This document shows, piece after piece, positions 18,323-27,465 of a DNA stretch of 64,000 nucleotides. Each line of letters begins with the position of its first letter. The stretch's first letter is position 1. The stretch lies in assembly GCF_000635915.2 (NCBI RefSeq), contig NZ_CP015614.1, positions 1-64,000 of the forward strand, written 5' to 3'. The notes beneath the pieces are model-generated. The model ran no database searches. It worked only from the letters and a program-made list of their open reading frames with translations, and was not told the DNA's origin. The stretch is from Brevundimonas naejangsanensis (lineage in GTDB: Bacteria; Pseudomonadota; Alphaproteobacteria; Caulobacterales; Caulobacteraceae). The translations under genes and the position numbers were made by a program.

Positions 18323-19366
18323 GTGCGGATATTGCTCACCGGCGGCGCCGGCTTCATCGGCTCGGCCCTGGTCCGCGAGCTTCTGTCGCGCGGCGACGAG
18401 GTGCTGGCGGTCGACAAGCTGACCTACGCCGGGGTCGAGGCCTCCCTGACCGAAGTCGCCGACCACCCCCGCTTCCGCTTCCTGAAGGCCGACATCGGCG
18501 ATGCGGCCGCCATGGCCGGCGCCTTTGACGACTTTCAGCCCGACCGCGCAGCCCACCTGGCCGCCGAAACGCACGTGGATCGTTCGATCGACGGCCCGGC
18601 GGTCTTCATTCAGACCAATGTCGTCGGAACCCAGGTCCTGCTCGATCAGGCCCTGGCCTATTGGCGCGGACTGAGCGGCCCGGCGCGCGAGGCCTTTCGC
18701 TTTCTGCACGTCTCGACCGACGAGGTGTTCGGCTCGCTCGGCGCCGAGGGGCGCTTCGACGAGGCCACGCCCTACGATCCGCGCTCGCCCTATTCGGCGT
18801 CCAAGGCGGCGTCCGACCATCTGGTTCGCGCCTGGGGCCATACGTTCGGTCTGCCGGTGGTGATCAGCAACTGCTCGAACAACTACGGCCCGCGCCAGTT
18901 TCCCGAAAAGCTGATCCCGACCCTGATCCTCACGGCGCTGGCCGGCGAGCCCCTGCCCATTTACGGCGACGGCTCCAACGTGCGCGACTGGCTGCACGTC
19001 GACGACCACGCCCGCGCCTTGAGGCTGATGCTGGAACGCGCCGAACCGGGCCGCACCTATTGCGTCGGCGGCGACGCAGAGCGCACTAATTTGCAGGTCG
19101 CGGCGGCGGTCTGCGCCGCTCTGGATAAGCTCAAACCCCGCCCAGACGGCCGCCCTCACGCCGACGCCATCACCCTAGTGGAGGACCGGCCCGGCCATGA
19201 CCGGCGCTACGCCATCGATTCCGGCCTGATCCGCGCAGAGCTGGGCTGGCGGCCTGAAGCGTCGTTTGAGCAGGGCATGGCCCGGACCGTCGCCTGGTAT
19301 CTTGATAACCGGGACTGGTGGGCGCCGCTGGTCGCAGCCCGTATGCCCAGACGGGGCCTGGTCTAG
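18323..19366 (+). CDS. rfbB: dTDP-glucose 4,6-dehydratase
   Basis: A 347-residue short-chain dehydrogenase/reductase-type enzyme and second step of dTDP-rhamnose synthesis. The NAD site GGAGFIGS lies at residues 7-14, the catalytic STDEVFGSLG segment at about 131-140, and YSASK (Tyr-Lys pair) at about 158-162. NNYGPRQFPEKLIP and the VRDWLHVDDH segment are family hallmarks. The start is GTG 18323, with AAGGAGAGG upstream. The stop ends one base before the stop of the convergent unknown gene. Confidence 0.95.
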   Translation: MRILLTGGAGFIGSALVRELLSRGDEVLAVDKLTYAGVEASLTEVADHPRFRFLKADIGDAAAMAGAFDDFQPDRAAHLAAETHVDRSIDGPAVFIQTNVVGTQVLLDQALAYWRGLSGPAREAFRFLHVSTDEVFGSLGAEGRFDEATPYDPRSPYSASKAASDHLVRAWGHTFGLPVVISNCSNNYGPRQFPEKLIPTLILTALAGEPLPIYGDGSNVRDWLHVDDHARALRLMLERAEPGRTYCVGGDAERTNLQVAAAVCAALDKLKPRPDGRPHADAITLVEDRPGHDRRYAIDSGLIRAELGWRPEASFEQGMARTVAWYLDNRDWWAPLVAARMPRRGLV

Positions 19367-19367
19367 G

Positions 19368-20216
19368 TTAATCCACGCGGGAGACGATGAGGTCCGACAT
19401 GCTGATCTCGCCATGGAAGACGCCTTCCATGACCAGCAGCCGGAATTCGCACGCGCCTTGCGTCGTCCAGTCGTAAACCATTTCGATCTCAAAGACCCCG
19501 GGACGCCCCGGGCGGAACTCCTGGCTCACATAATCCTCGATGCCGCCCCAGTCGGCGCGAAACAGATAGCGACAGGCATAGGCGTCGACCGACAGGGTGA
19601 AGACCGCCTTCCAGCGCCCCGTCGGCATTTCCAGGTAGGGGCCGTAGACCACGATGCGGGGGCGGCCGGTCAGGTCCAGCGTGGATCGTCCTTCGGCGTG
19701 GGTCGCAGGCGTGTTCCAGGTGAGCAGCGAGCCGCTCCAGACCGCCTCGCCACGGGTGTACACCTGAAGAGCCTTGGCCATCGCGCCGCTTGGCGCCGGC
19801 GAGGCGCCTGGAGGCGCTACCTCGAAATCCGGAAAGAGGCGGACGGCGCCAGACGCGAGCCGATCAGGGCCGAATACCCGCTCGTGCGGAAGCGTCGTGG
19901 ATGCGGCGAAGCTCCGGCTGGCGGCCTGGATGGCGTGATGGCGTTCGGTCTGGTCCATCTGGTCGGGCAGGGTGATGTCCAGGGCGTCCAGGATGAAGGC
20001 GATGCGGCTGTCGTCGGGCTGGCGCCGCCTAGCCTCATCGGCCGAGATCGTCAGCAGCATCATGCGCGCGCCGGCGTTCAGATCCTGGCTTTCGTCCCAA
20101 TCATGCAAGACATAGTCCGCACGCTCGGCGGCGTCGCGCAGGCGTGAAATCCAGTGGGACCGATTAGGCAGGGGCGGAAGGACAACCCAGTGGTGTGCGT
20201 TCAATTCGGCGCTCAT
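19368..20216 (-). CDS. Unknown protein coupled to the polysaccharide ABC exporter
   Basis: A 282-residue protein that I do not recognise. ATG 20216 overlaps the kpsT-like stop (ATGA), so it is translated with the exporter. The N-terminal half (about 1-110) is helical and polar; the C-terminal half (about 150-282) is beta-rich with regular aromatic spacing (RIVVYGPYLEMPTGRWKAVF, ACRYLFRADWGG, FEIEMVYDW), suggesting a carbohydrate-binding or jelly-roll domain. It has no signal peptide or membrane segment. It could recognise or modify the exported glycan, as C-terminal domains of some Wzt proteins do, but this is inference. Confidence 0.75.
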   Translation of the reverse strand: MSAELNAHHWVVLPPLPNRSHWISRLRDAAERADYVLHDWDESQDLNAGARMMLLTISADEARRRQPDDSRIAFILDALDITLPDQMDQTERHHAIQAASRSFAASTTLPHERVFGPDRLASGAVRLFPDFEVAPPGASPAPSGAMAKALQVYTRGEAVWSGSLLTWNTPATHAEGRSTLDLTGRPRIVVYGPYLEMPTGRWKAVFTLSVDAYACRYLFRADWGGIEDYVSQEFRPGRPGVFEIEMVYDWTTQGACEFRLLVMEGVFHGEISMSDLIVSRVD

Positions 20217-20890
20217 GCGGCCCGCAGCCAGGTATAGACCTCGACCGCTTCTTGAATGTCGTGGAAGATTTTGGCGCGCCCGCTTTCGATGATGAGGGCG
20301 CGGTCGCAATAGTTCGCGATCATCTGGACGTCATGCGACGCCATGAGGAAGGCGCGGTGCGCGCGCTCTTCAAACAGGCCCTCTTGGCATTTGCGCTGGA
20401 AGCGGGCGTCGCCGACCGCCACCAATTCGTCGATCAGATAGCAATCGAATTCGATCGCAAGGGACAGGCCGAAGGCCAGGCGTGCTCTCATGCCCGACGA
20501 ATATTGCTTGACCGGGTCGCGCAGCGCCTTGCCCAACTCCGCAAAATCGTCAACGCGCTCAAGGGTTTCCTTATACTCTCGGCCATAGAGGCGGGCCAGA
20601 AACCGCACATTGTCCAGTCCGGACAGGCTGCCTTGAAATCCGCCGCCGAAGCCGATCGGCCACGACGATGTCATGCGCCATGAGATGGAGCCTTCGCTGG
20701 GCGGCATCACGCCGCCCAGCATCTTGATCAGCGTCGATTTGCCCTGGCCGTTCCGCCCGAGGATGGCCAGTCGCCCTGAGCGTCCCAGGTCGAAGTTCAG
20801 GTCGGTGAACAGAGGCTTGTGGGCCCCGTGGTAGGTCTTCCCGAGGTTACGGACGCGAAGGCCTGGATCCGTGTCGGCGTCCGACGTCAT
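20213..20890 (-). CDS. kpsT: Polysaccharide export ABC transporter ATPase, KpsT-like
   Basis: A 225-residue ATPase energising export of capsule-type polysaccharide. Walker A GRNGQGKST (about 46-54), the signature YSSGMRARLAFG (about 130-141) and Walker B CYLIDELVAVGD (about 149-160) are intact. The Walker B Asp-Glu followed by AVGD is typical of the KpsT/Wzt group. The ATG shares TCA/CAT bases with the stop of the kpsE-like gene. Order M-E-T plus an unknown protein suggests a single minus-strand transcript. Confidence 0.92.
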   Translation of the reverse strand: MTSDADTDPGLRVRNLGKTYHGAHKPLFTDLNFDLGRSGRLAILGRNGQGKSTLIKMLGGVMPPSEGSISWRMTSSWPIGFGGGFQGSLSGLDNVRFLARLYGREYKETLERVDDFAELGKALRDPVKQYSSGMRARLAFGLSLAIEFDCYLIDELVAVGDARFQRKCQEGLFEERAHRAFLMASHDVQMIANYCDRALIIESGRAKIFHDIQEAVEVYTWLRAA

Positions 20891-22056
20891 CAGTCCTGCT
20901 GCCTATGCTCTCGGACGCCGGCCCAAACCAGCCAGCCTACGCCGTATGCCAGCAGGGTGGAGGCCAGAATGGTCAGGATGGAGCGCCAACGGCGCGGTTC
21001 CGACGCCTTGTCGGGGAGGCTCGGCTCGACGATGCGTTCAAGGTAGAGCTTCTGGCGACCGGCTTCCTGTTCGGCGGCCAGCAAGGCGGCGGTCGCCTGG
21101 GTCAGCTGCTTATCGGCGATCTCGCGCCGCAGGGTCAGTTCTTCGAAGGGGCCGATCTTGTTAGACAACGAGCTGGCGTCGCCCGCCATCTTGGCGCGCG
21201 CCTCCGCGACCTGGCGTTCATAGGCGGCTATGCGGTTGTCGAGGATCGGCAGTTGCGGGCTGGCCGGCGCCTCGGCCGCGACCTGAGCGCGTTCGGCGCG
21301 CAGTTGGGCGATCGTCACCAGCAAGCCGTTGATGACGCCCGAACTCTCGGCGGCCGCGAGGCGGGGGTCGATGAACTGGGCGCTGTTGCGCAGGGCCGTT
21401 AGAGCTTGTTGCGAAGCGGCGACCTCGCCCTGGGCGCGTTGTAACGCCGCTTTGGCGTCCCGCACGGCGTTGTTCGACGCCCGCTCATTCAGCCGGTTTA
21501 TCAAGGTCTCCCCGCTGGCCAGCATCGCCTTGTTGAGGTTCTGGGCGTCTTTCGGGTCGAAGGCTTCGACGCGCAGGGTGCTGATGCCCGTGCCGGAATC
21601 GTACCCGACCGTCATGAAGCGCAGGAACGCCTTGTACAGGCTCTCTTCACTGCGGCTTTCCCAGGGGCGCGGGTAGCGCGCGATGAAGTCGGACCCGGGC
21701 CGGGCGAAAACCTTGTTCAGATCGAAGGTCTGCTGCAGTTCTTTCAGGCCGTCTCGGGACGAGATGTACTCGTGCACGGCGAAGGCGTCGTTCATCCCGG
21801 TTGAGAAGCCCACCCCTTGCAGGGCCAGGCCCACCGCAGACGGCTGTCCCGAGTTGGCTGAACGCACGACGAACCGCGCTTCCGACACATAACGCGGCGA
21901 GGCGATCAGCAGATAATAGATCATAGCGATCAGCGTGGGCAACGCGACCACGATCAGGAAGCCCACTGGAATGCGCTTCCAGAGGTCCTGCCGCTTGTTT
22001 GAAGGCCCCTCGATGGCGTTCAGAGGGCCGACGTAACTGATCTTTTGCTCAGCCAT
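20890..22056 (-). CDS. kpsE: Capsule export inner-membrane periplasmic protein, KpsE/BexC/CtrB-like
   Basis: A 388-residue protein of the polysaccharide co-polymerase 3 group, which bridges the ABC transporter to the outer-membrane channel. A membrane helix near residues 30-50 (VGFLIVVALPTLIAMIYYLL) precedes the conserved ASPRYVSEARFVVRS segment. A long periplasmic coiled coil follows (about 190-330), then a C-terminal helix (ILTILASTLLAYGVGWLVWAG). ATG 22056 lacks an obvious ribosome site. No KpsD-type outer-membrane partner is present in the window. Confidence 0.9.
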   Translation of the reverse strand: MAEQKISYVGPLNAIEGPSNKRQDLWKRIPVGFLIVVALPTLIAMIYYLLIASPRYVSEARFVVRSANSGQPSAVGLALQGVGFSTGMNDAFAVHEYISSRDGLKELQQTFDLNKVFARPGSDFIARYPRPWESRSEESLYKAFLRFMTVGYDSGTGISTLRVEAFDPKDAQNLNKAMLASGETLINRLNERASNNAVRDAKAALQRAQGEVAASQQALTALRNSAQFIDPRLAAAESSGVINGLLVTIAQLRAERAQVAAEAPASPQLPILDNRIAAYERQVAEARAKMAGDASSLSNKIGPFEELTLRREIADKQLTQATAALLAAEQEAGRQKLYLERIVEPSLPDKASEPRRWRSILTILASTLLAYGVGWLVWAGVREHRQQD

Positions 22057-22088
22057 AGGAAGGGTTCGCCTTGGAAAACGTTGGCTCT

Positions 22089-22862
22089 TTACTCGACTGC
22101 AATACGATCGCGCGCACCCGCAATCATCGCCAAGCCTAGCAGATTGAACACCGCGCCACATAGCAGCGCGTAGCCGACGTCGAAATAGGTCGGCGTGAAT
22201 TCGTTAAACACGCCGGCTCGCACCATTTCGACGCCGTGAACGAACGGGATCAGAAGCAGGACTTTCTGAAAATCGGGCGGTAGCCAGGCCACCATGGTGA
22301 ACGCGCCGGACAGTGGTATCAGCACGTAGCTGATCAAGCCGATCAGGCGTTCGAAAACATCATAGCGCATCGCCAGGCCAGCGAGCACTAGCGCGAAACC
22401 CACGCCGACCCAGCATAGCAGGACCCAGCCGGCGTAAAGGGTGAGGTAATCGTGCGGCAATGACACCTGTCCGATCGCCAGCAAAATCACATAGACGATG
22501 ACGAACGCCGCCGTCGTGCCCCCGATCTCGATCATGGCGCGCGAGGCGAAGATGTGAATGGGGCTTATTTTACGATGATACAGAAGCCCGAGGTTGGCTT
22601 GGAGCGCTGACGACAGGGCGCCGATCAAGTGCCGGATCAGGATCAACGACATATAGCCCGTCATGACGAACGGGATCAGTCGAACGCCATGTTCGTATTC
22701 AGGCTTGGTGGCGCTCCACAAGATCATCACGCCGAAGCAGAACAGCAGAGGTTCGCCGACGATCCAGGCAAAGCCCAGACCCTCGCGCCCAAACCGCGTG
22801 GCCATCTCGCGCATCATGAGAGCGCCGACGATTTTCAGGTGGCGAGCTGCTTTTGCGAACAT
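22089..22862 (-). CDS. kpsM: Polysaccharide export ABC transporter permease, KpsM-like
   Basis: A permease of about 257 residues with six predicted membrane helices. The N-terminal segment LMMREMATRFGREGLGFAWIVGEP is diagnostic of the KpsM/BexB/CtrC ABC-2 family. ATG 22862 was chosen because it matches the usual N-terminal length; an in-frame TTG at 22892 is possible, and neither has a good ribosome site. It is probably the first gene of the export transcript; about 280 non-coding bases lie upstream before cysNC, and I see no clear element in them. Confidence 0.88.
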   Translation of the reverse strand: MFAKAARHLKIVGALMMREMATRFGREGLGFAWIVGEPLLFCFGVMILWSATKPEYEHGVRLIPFVMTGYMSLILIRHLIGALSSALQANLGLLYHRKISPIHIFASRAMIEIGGTTAAFVIVYVILLAIGQVSLPHDYLTLYAGWVLLCWVGVGFALVLAGLAMRYDVFERLIGLISYVLIPLSGAFTMVAWLPPDFQKVLLLIPFVHGVEMVRAGVFNEFTPTYFDVGYALLCGAVFNLLGLAMIAGARDRIAVE

Positions 22863-23144
22863 GGAATGAGGGTTGACGCAGCGGCGCTGCAAGGAGCTGG
22901 ACGGCGCCGATGCCGGAATGGCCGTCTCGACGTTGGCCAGACCATAGCCGACCTATGATGGGGCGCAATGTTTCATTCGCCTTGGCCGCTGGAATCGCGA
23001 GAGGTTTTAAAGGGTCAAGCGCAGTCTGAATGGATAAAGCCGCCCTGGCGTCGACATGCGTAGTTTTTGATCTGGGCGCCAAGCCTGGCTTCCGTGGCTC
23101 CGAAGCCACAGTCGAGCGCGATGGCGCATGGCCGGCCGGGATGA

Positions 23145-24974
23145 TCAGACAGTCGACCTGGTGATGACGCCACAGATCATCGCGGCGGCCTCCTGGGCTG
23201 TGGTTTTGTCGGCGTCGACATGGATTTCGGCGTTGTCCGGCGCCTCATAGGGGCTGTCGATGCCGGTGAAGTTGGTCAGTTCGCCGCGTCTTGCCTTGGC
23301 GTAGAGACCTTTGACGTCGCGGGCTTCGACCGTGGCGAGCGGGGCGTCGACGAAGATTTCCAGGAAGGGCACGTCCCCCATCATCTCGCGCGCCATCGCC
23401 CGTTCGGCGCGGAAGGGCGAGATCAGCGACACCAGGACGATCAGGCCGGCGTCCGCCATCATCCGGGCCGCTTCGGCGGCGCGGCGGATGTTCTCGACCC
23501 GGTCGGCCTCGGTGAAGCCCAGGTCGCGGCTGAGGCCGTGGCGCAGGTTGTCGCCGTCGATCAGATAGGTGTGGCGTCCTTCGGCGGCCAACTGCTCCTC
23601 GACCAGGTTGGCGATGGTGGACTTGCCCGCGCCGGACAGGCCGGTGAACCACAGCACGGCCGGTTGCTGGCCCTTCAGGGCGGCGCGGCGGGCGCGGTCG
23701 ACCTTGATCGGCTGGCGATGGATGTTGTGGGCGCGGCGCAGGGCGAAGCGGATCATCCCGGCGCCGACCGTGGCCTGGCTCATCCGGTCGATCAGGATGA
23801 AGCCGCCCATCTCGCGGTCTTCGTCATAGGGGGCGAAGGCGATGTCGGCGCCCAGCGACAGGTGGCAGACGCCGATGTCGTTCAGCTCCAAGGTCCGTGC
23901 GGCGAGGGGCTCCAGGGTGTTGACGTTGACCTTGTGCCGGATGTCGGTGATCGAGGCGGCGACGGTGCGCGCGCCCAGCTTCAGATCATATTGCCGGCCG
24001 GGCAGCAGCGGCGCTTCCGCCATCCAGATCACGGCGGCCTCGAACTGGTCGGCGGTCTCCAGCGGGGCGGCGGCGGCGCACAGGACGTCGCCGCGCGACA
24101 GGTCGATCTCGTCGGTCAGGGTCAGGACGACCGACCGACCGGCGCCGGCCTGTTCGGCGTCCTCGGTCGGGGCCAGGACGCGCGCGACCGTGGTCGTCAC
24201 CCCCGACGGCAGGGCGCGCACGGCGTCGCCGGGCCTGACGCGGCCTGCGGCGATCCGGCCGGTATAGCCGCGAAAGTCCAGATGCGGCCGGATGACGCCC
24301 TGCACGGCCATGCGGAACGGCAGGTCCTGACCTTCGGACAGCGGCGGCAGCCCCTCCAGCGTCTCCAGCAGGGTCGGGCCGGAATACCAGCCGGCCTCCT
24401 CGCCGCGTCGTGCGATGTTGGCGCCGGTCGCGCCGGACACCGGAATGGCCGTGACCTCCAAGCCGATCTGGGCGGCATAGGCGGCGAACTCGGCGGCGAT
24501 GGGCTCGAACACCGCCTGGCTCCAGTCCGCCAGGTCCATCTTGGTGACGGCCAGAACCGCCCGGCGCACCCCCATCAGGGCCAGGATGTGCGCGTGGCGC
24601 CGCGTCTGGGTCAGCACCCCCTTGCGCGCGTCGGCCAGGATGATGGCCGCATCGGCGGTCGAGGCGCCGGTGGCCATATTGCGCGTGTACTGCTCGTGGC
24701 CGGGGGTATCGGCGACGATGAAGCTGCGCCGTTCGGTTGAGAAATAGCGATAGGCCACGTCGATGGTGATGCCCTGCTCGCGCTCGGCCAGCAGGCCGTC
24801 GACCAGCAGGGAGAAGTCCAGCGCGCCGTCCGCATCGGTCAGGGCGGCGATCTGGTCGTCGGGGACGGCGCCGACGTCATGCAGCAGGCGGCCGATCAGC
24901 GTCGACTTTCCGTCGTCCACCGAGCCGCAGGTGATGAAGCGCAGCAGGTCGCGCTGGGGGGAGGGCGCCGACAT
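23145..24974 (-). CDS. cysNC: Fused sulfate adenylyltransferase subunit 1 / APS kinase
   Basis: A 609-residue bifunctional enzyme. Residues 1-430 are CysN, an EF-Tu-like GTPase ([16 protein letters not shown]-loop, DTPGHEQ, TKMD). It works with CysD to form APS. The C-terminal domain (about 435-609) is the APS kinase CysC with its own P-loop [11 protein letters not shown], followed by [15 protein letters not shown]. The product is PAPS. ATG 24974 overlaps the cysD stop. PAPS serves cysteine synthesis and sulfotransferases; here the genes are sandwiched between a glycosyltransferase and a glycan exporter. Confidence 0.96.
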   Translation of the reverse strand: MSAPSPQRDLLRFITCGSVDDGKSTLIGRLLHDVGAVPDDQIAALTDADGALDFSLLVDGLLAEREQGITIDVAYRYFSTERRSFIVADTPGHEQYTRNMATGASTADAAIILADARKGVLTQTRRHAHILALMGVRRAVLAVTKMDLADWSQAVFEPIAAEFAAYAAQIGLEVTAIPVSGATGANIARRGEEAGWYSGPTLLETLEGLPPLSEGQDLPFRMAVQGVIRPHLDFRGYTGRIAAGRVRPGDAVRALPSGVTTTVARVLAPTEDAEQAGAGRSVVLTLTDEIDLSRGDVLCAAAAPLETADQFEAAVIWMAEAPLLPGRQYDLKLGARTVAASITDIRHKVNVNTLEPLAARTLELNDIGVCHLSLGADIAFAPYDEDREMGGFILIDRMSQATVGAGMIRFALRRAHNIHRQPIKVDRARRAALKGQQPAVLWFTGLSGAGKSTIANLVEEQLAAEGRHTYLIDGDNLRHGLSRDLGFTEADRVENIRRAAEAARMMADAGLIVLVSLISPFRAERAMAREMMGDVPFLEIFVDAPLATVEARDVKGLYAKARRGELTNFTGIDSPYEAPDNAEIHVDADKTTAQEAAAMICGVITRSTV

Positions 24975-25894
24975 CAGAAATAGCCCTCCTGCTTCTTGCG
25001 CTCCATCGACCCGGCCTGGTCGCGGTCGATCAGGCGGCCCTGGCGCTCGGAACTGCGCGAGGCGCGCATTTCGGCGATGACGGCGTCCAGCGTCGTCGCC
25101 TCGCTTTCGATGGCGCCGGACAGCGGGTAGCAGCCCAGGGTGCGGAAGCGCACGGTGCGGACCTCGGCCGTCTCGCCGGGGTTCAGCCGCATCCGCTCGT
25201 CGTCGACGACGATCAGGGCGCCCTGGCGCTCCACCACCGGGCGCGGGGCGGCGAAATACAGGTCCACGACGGGGATGTTCTCGGCGGCGATATAGTCCCA
25301 CACGTCCAGCTCGGTCCAGTTGGACAGGGGAAAGACCCGCATGGTCTCGCCTGGCGAAACGCGCGGATTATACAGGCTCCACAACTCCGGCCGCTGGCGG
25401 CGCGGGTCCCAGCGGTGGCCGGGGCCCCGGAAGGAGAAGACGCGCTCCTTGGCCCGGCTGGCCTCTTCGTCGCGGCGCGCTCCGCCGATGGCGGCGTCGA
25501 AGCCGTGCAGGTCCAGCGCCTGCTTCAGCCCTTGCGTCTTCCACAGGTCCGTATGCACGGCCGAGCCGTGGTCGAACGGATTGACGCCGCGCTCGACCGC
25601 CTCGGGGTTCTTGTAGACGATCAACTCCATGCCGCTTTCGGCGGCCATGCGGTCGCGCAGGGCGTACATGGCGCGGAACTTCCACGTCGTATCGACGTGC
25701 AGCAGGGGGAAGGGCGGCGGCGCGGGATGGAAGGCCTTGCGCGCCAGGTGCAGCAGGGCCGCCGAATCCTTGCCGATCGAATACAGCAGCACCGGGCGCG
25801 CGCACTCGGCCGCCACCTCGCGCAGGATGTGGATGCTCTCGCTCTCCAGCCTCTGGAGATGCGTCAGTCGCTCGGCGGAAAAGTGGGGCGCCAC
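24974..25894 (-). CDS. cysD: Sulfate adenylyltransferase subunit 2
   Basis: A 306-residue ATP-pyrophosphatase-type adenylyltransferase that joins ATP and sulfate to APS with CysN. The PP-loop [14 protein letters not shown] lies at about 38-51; [30 protein letters not shown] and [13 protein letters not shown] are family signatures. The C terminus keeps the [23 protein letters not shown] type ending. The start is GTG 25894, only 4 bases after the preceding glycosyltransferase stop, which implies co-transcription with it. Confidence 0.96.
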   Translation of the reverse strand: MAPHFSAERLTHLQRLESESIHILREVAAECARPVLLYSIGKDSAALLHLARKAFHPAPPPFPLLHVDTTWKFRAMYALRDRMAAESGMELIVYKNPEAVERGVNPFDHGSAVHTDLWKTQGLKQALDLHGFDAAIGGARRDEEASRAKERVFSFRGPGHRWDPRRQRPELWSLYNPRVSPGETMRVFPLSNWTELDVWDYIAAENIPVVDLYFAAPRPVVERQGALIVVDDERMRLNPGETAEVRTVRFRTLGCYPLSGAIESEATTLDAVIAEMRASRSSERQGRLIDRDQAGSMERKKQEGYF

Positions 25895-25898
25895 GGCG

Positions 25899-27221
25899 TC
25901 AGGCCAGCGTCAGCCCGACCTTGCCGTACAGGTCGCGCAAGCGCGCCTGATAGGCGGCGGGCGTGAACTTGCCGGCCTGGATCAGGCCGCGCGCCTGCAG
26001 GTCGAGACGAAGGCCTTCGTCGGCGTCGAGCGCCTGGATGCCCCGCGTCATCGCCTGGACGTCATAGGGATCGACGATCACCGCCGCATCCCCGGCGACC
26101 TCGGGCAGGGAGCCGCCCGTCGAGGTCAGCACCGCCGTCGACAACGCCATCGACTCCAGCACCGGCAGGCCGAACCCTTCATACAGGGACGGGAACAGGG
26201 TGGCCCTGGCCCCGCGGATCAGGCTGATCAGCATGGAGAAGGGCATGTATTCATACTGGCGGATGCGCTCGGCGCTGGGGCCGCCGTCGCGTTTGACCTG
26301 GTTCAGCAGGGCGGTCTCGCCCTCGTCCAGCCAGGCGCGGCCGCCGATGATGACCAGCGGCGTCTTGCTGCCGGACGCCAGATAGGCCTCGACAATGCGG
26401 CCCAGGTTCTTCTTCGGCTCTATGGCCCCGAAGTGCAGGAAATAGTCCTTCCAGCCCAGGTTGAAAACGCCTTCCAGCTCCAGCTCCACCTCGGCCTGAG
26501 AGCGCGAGGTCAGGCTCTTAGGCAGGTCGACGGCCTGATAGGTGTTGGTGACCCGGTCTTCGGACACGCCCAGCAGGCGGATGACGTCCTGGCGGGTCGT
26601 TTCGGACACCACGGCGATGTGGTCGGCGCGCTTCGCCACCGCCTGACACAGGCGCATATAGACCGCCTTGTCGTCCATCGTGGTGTGCGGCAGGCGCAGC
26701 GGGATCAGATCGTGGATCGTATAGAGGTTCGGGACGCCCTTGGCGTAGAGCGGCAGGGTCGCCGTCCAGTGCATGGCGTCGGGCCGCGGAGCGTCAGCCG
26801 AGGCTTCGAAACTGACCGGCGTCTCCTTGCCATAGGCTGCGAAGCTGCGGTTCGCGGTGTGGAACAGGTTCTGGGCGGCCCAAAAGCTGTCCGCCGCCGG
26901 CCGGCCGCCGCCTCGGCTGGGCCAGATGACCTCGCCCGAAGGCATGATGGCGTGCGCCTCGCGCCCGAAGCGCGACGTGTAGGTGTCGCGGAAGCGCTGG
27001 ATCTTCTTCTTTCGGTTCAGCTTTTCGGGCGGGCGCTCGGCGTCGGTCAAGGCCGTCTCGTTGACGACGTTGCTGGCCTTGCGGGCCGCCGTCGGACCGT
27101 AAAGCACCTGGGTGCCCAGGCCGATCTCGCGCGCATTGATCAGCAGATTGCGCCCATAGGTGGCGATCCCCGAACCCTTCGCGAGCGCCAGGTTGAAGCC
27201 GTCGATGCAGATAGAAGACAT
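25899..27221 (-). CDS. Family 4 (group 1) glycosyltransferase
   Basis: A 440-residue retaining GT-B glycosyltransferase. The N-terminal Rossmann half begins [19 protein letters not shown]; the central segment [17 protein letters not shown] is typical of mannosyl/rhamnosyl-type GT4 enzymes. The C-terminal donor half has [18 protein letters not shown] and the E-x7-E motif in [13 protein letters not shown] (about 365-377). No membrane segment. It is the first gene of the GT4-cysD-cysNC unit, so sugar transfer and sulfate activation appear to be expressed together. Confidence 0.92.
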   Translation of the reverse strand: MSSICIDGFNLALAKGSGIATYGRNLLINAREIGLGTQVLYGPTAARKASNVVNETALTDAERPPEKLNRKKKIQRFRDTYTSRFGREAHAIMPSGEVIWPSRGGGRPAADSFWAAQNLFHTANRSFAAYGKETPVSFEASADAPRPDAMHWTATLPLYAKGVPNLYTIHDLIPLRLPHTTMDDKAVYMRLCQAVAKRADHIAVVSETTRQDVIRLLGVSEDRVTNTYQAVDLPKSLTSRSQAEVELELEGVFNLGWKDYFLHFGAIEPKKNLGRIVEAYLASGSKTPLVIIGGRAWLDEGETALLNQVKRDGGPSAERIRQYEYMPFSMLISLIRGARATLFPSLYEGFGLPVLESMALSTAVLTSTGGSLPEVAGDAAVIVDPYDVQAMTRGIQALDADEGLRLDLQARGLIQAGKFTPAAYQARLRDLYGKVGLTLA

Positions 27222-27465
27222 TGAGATGAGCTGATCCGATGAAGCAGCGGGATGTGGACGACACCCTGATCCTCAGGTCAAGGGGCGCAACGGACGTCTT
27301 TGTTAACCTGTGCTTCATCCCTGTAGCCCGCAGGCCACGTTTTGAGCCTAAGCTGTGGTTTTGGCGCCTTTGCCGCTCGACCCCTCATGGCAACGCTGCT
27401 AGGGAAGCGGCAGGTGACTTTTTCTCGTCGCCATACTGACAACAGATCTCGGAGGGCCGCATAAT

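Noticed and set aside
22863..23144. Small open frames in the gap between kpsM and cysNC
   Set aside because: No ribosome site, no recognisable product, and composition of out-of-frame translation; treated as promoter region.
23145..25301. Longer 718-residue version of CysNC
   Set aside because: The extra N-terminal part is an Arg/Pro-rich read-through of cysD in another frame; ATG 24974 overlaps the cysD stop and matches CysN.
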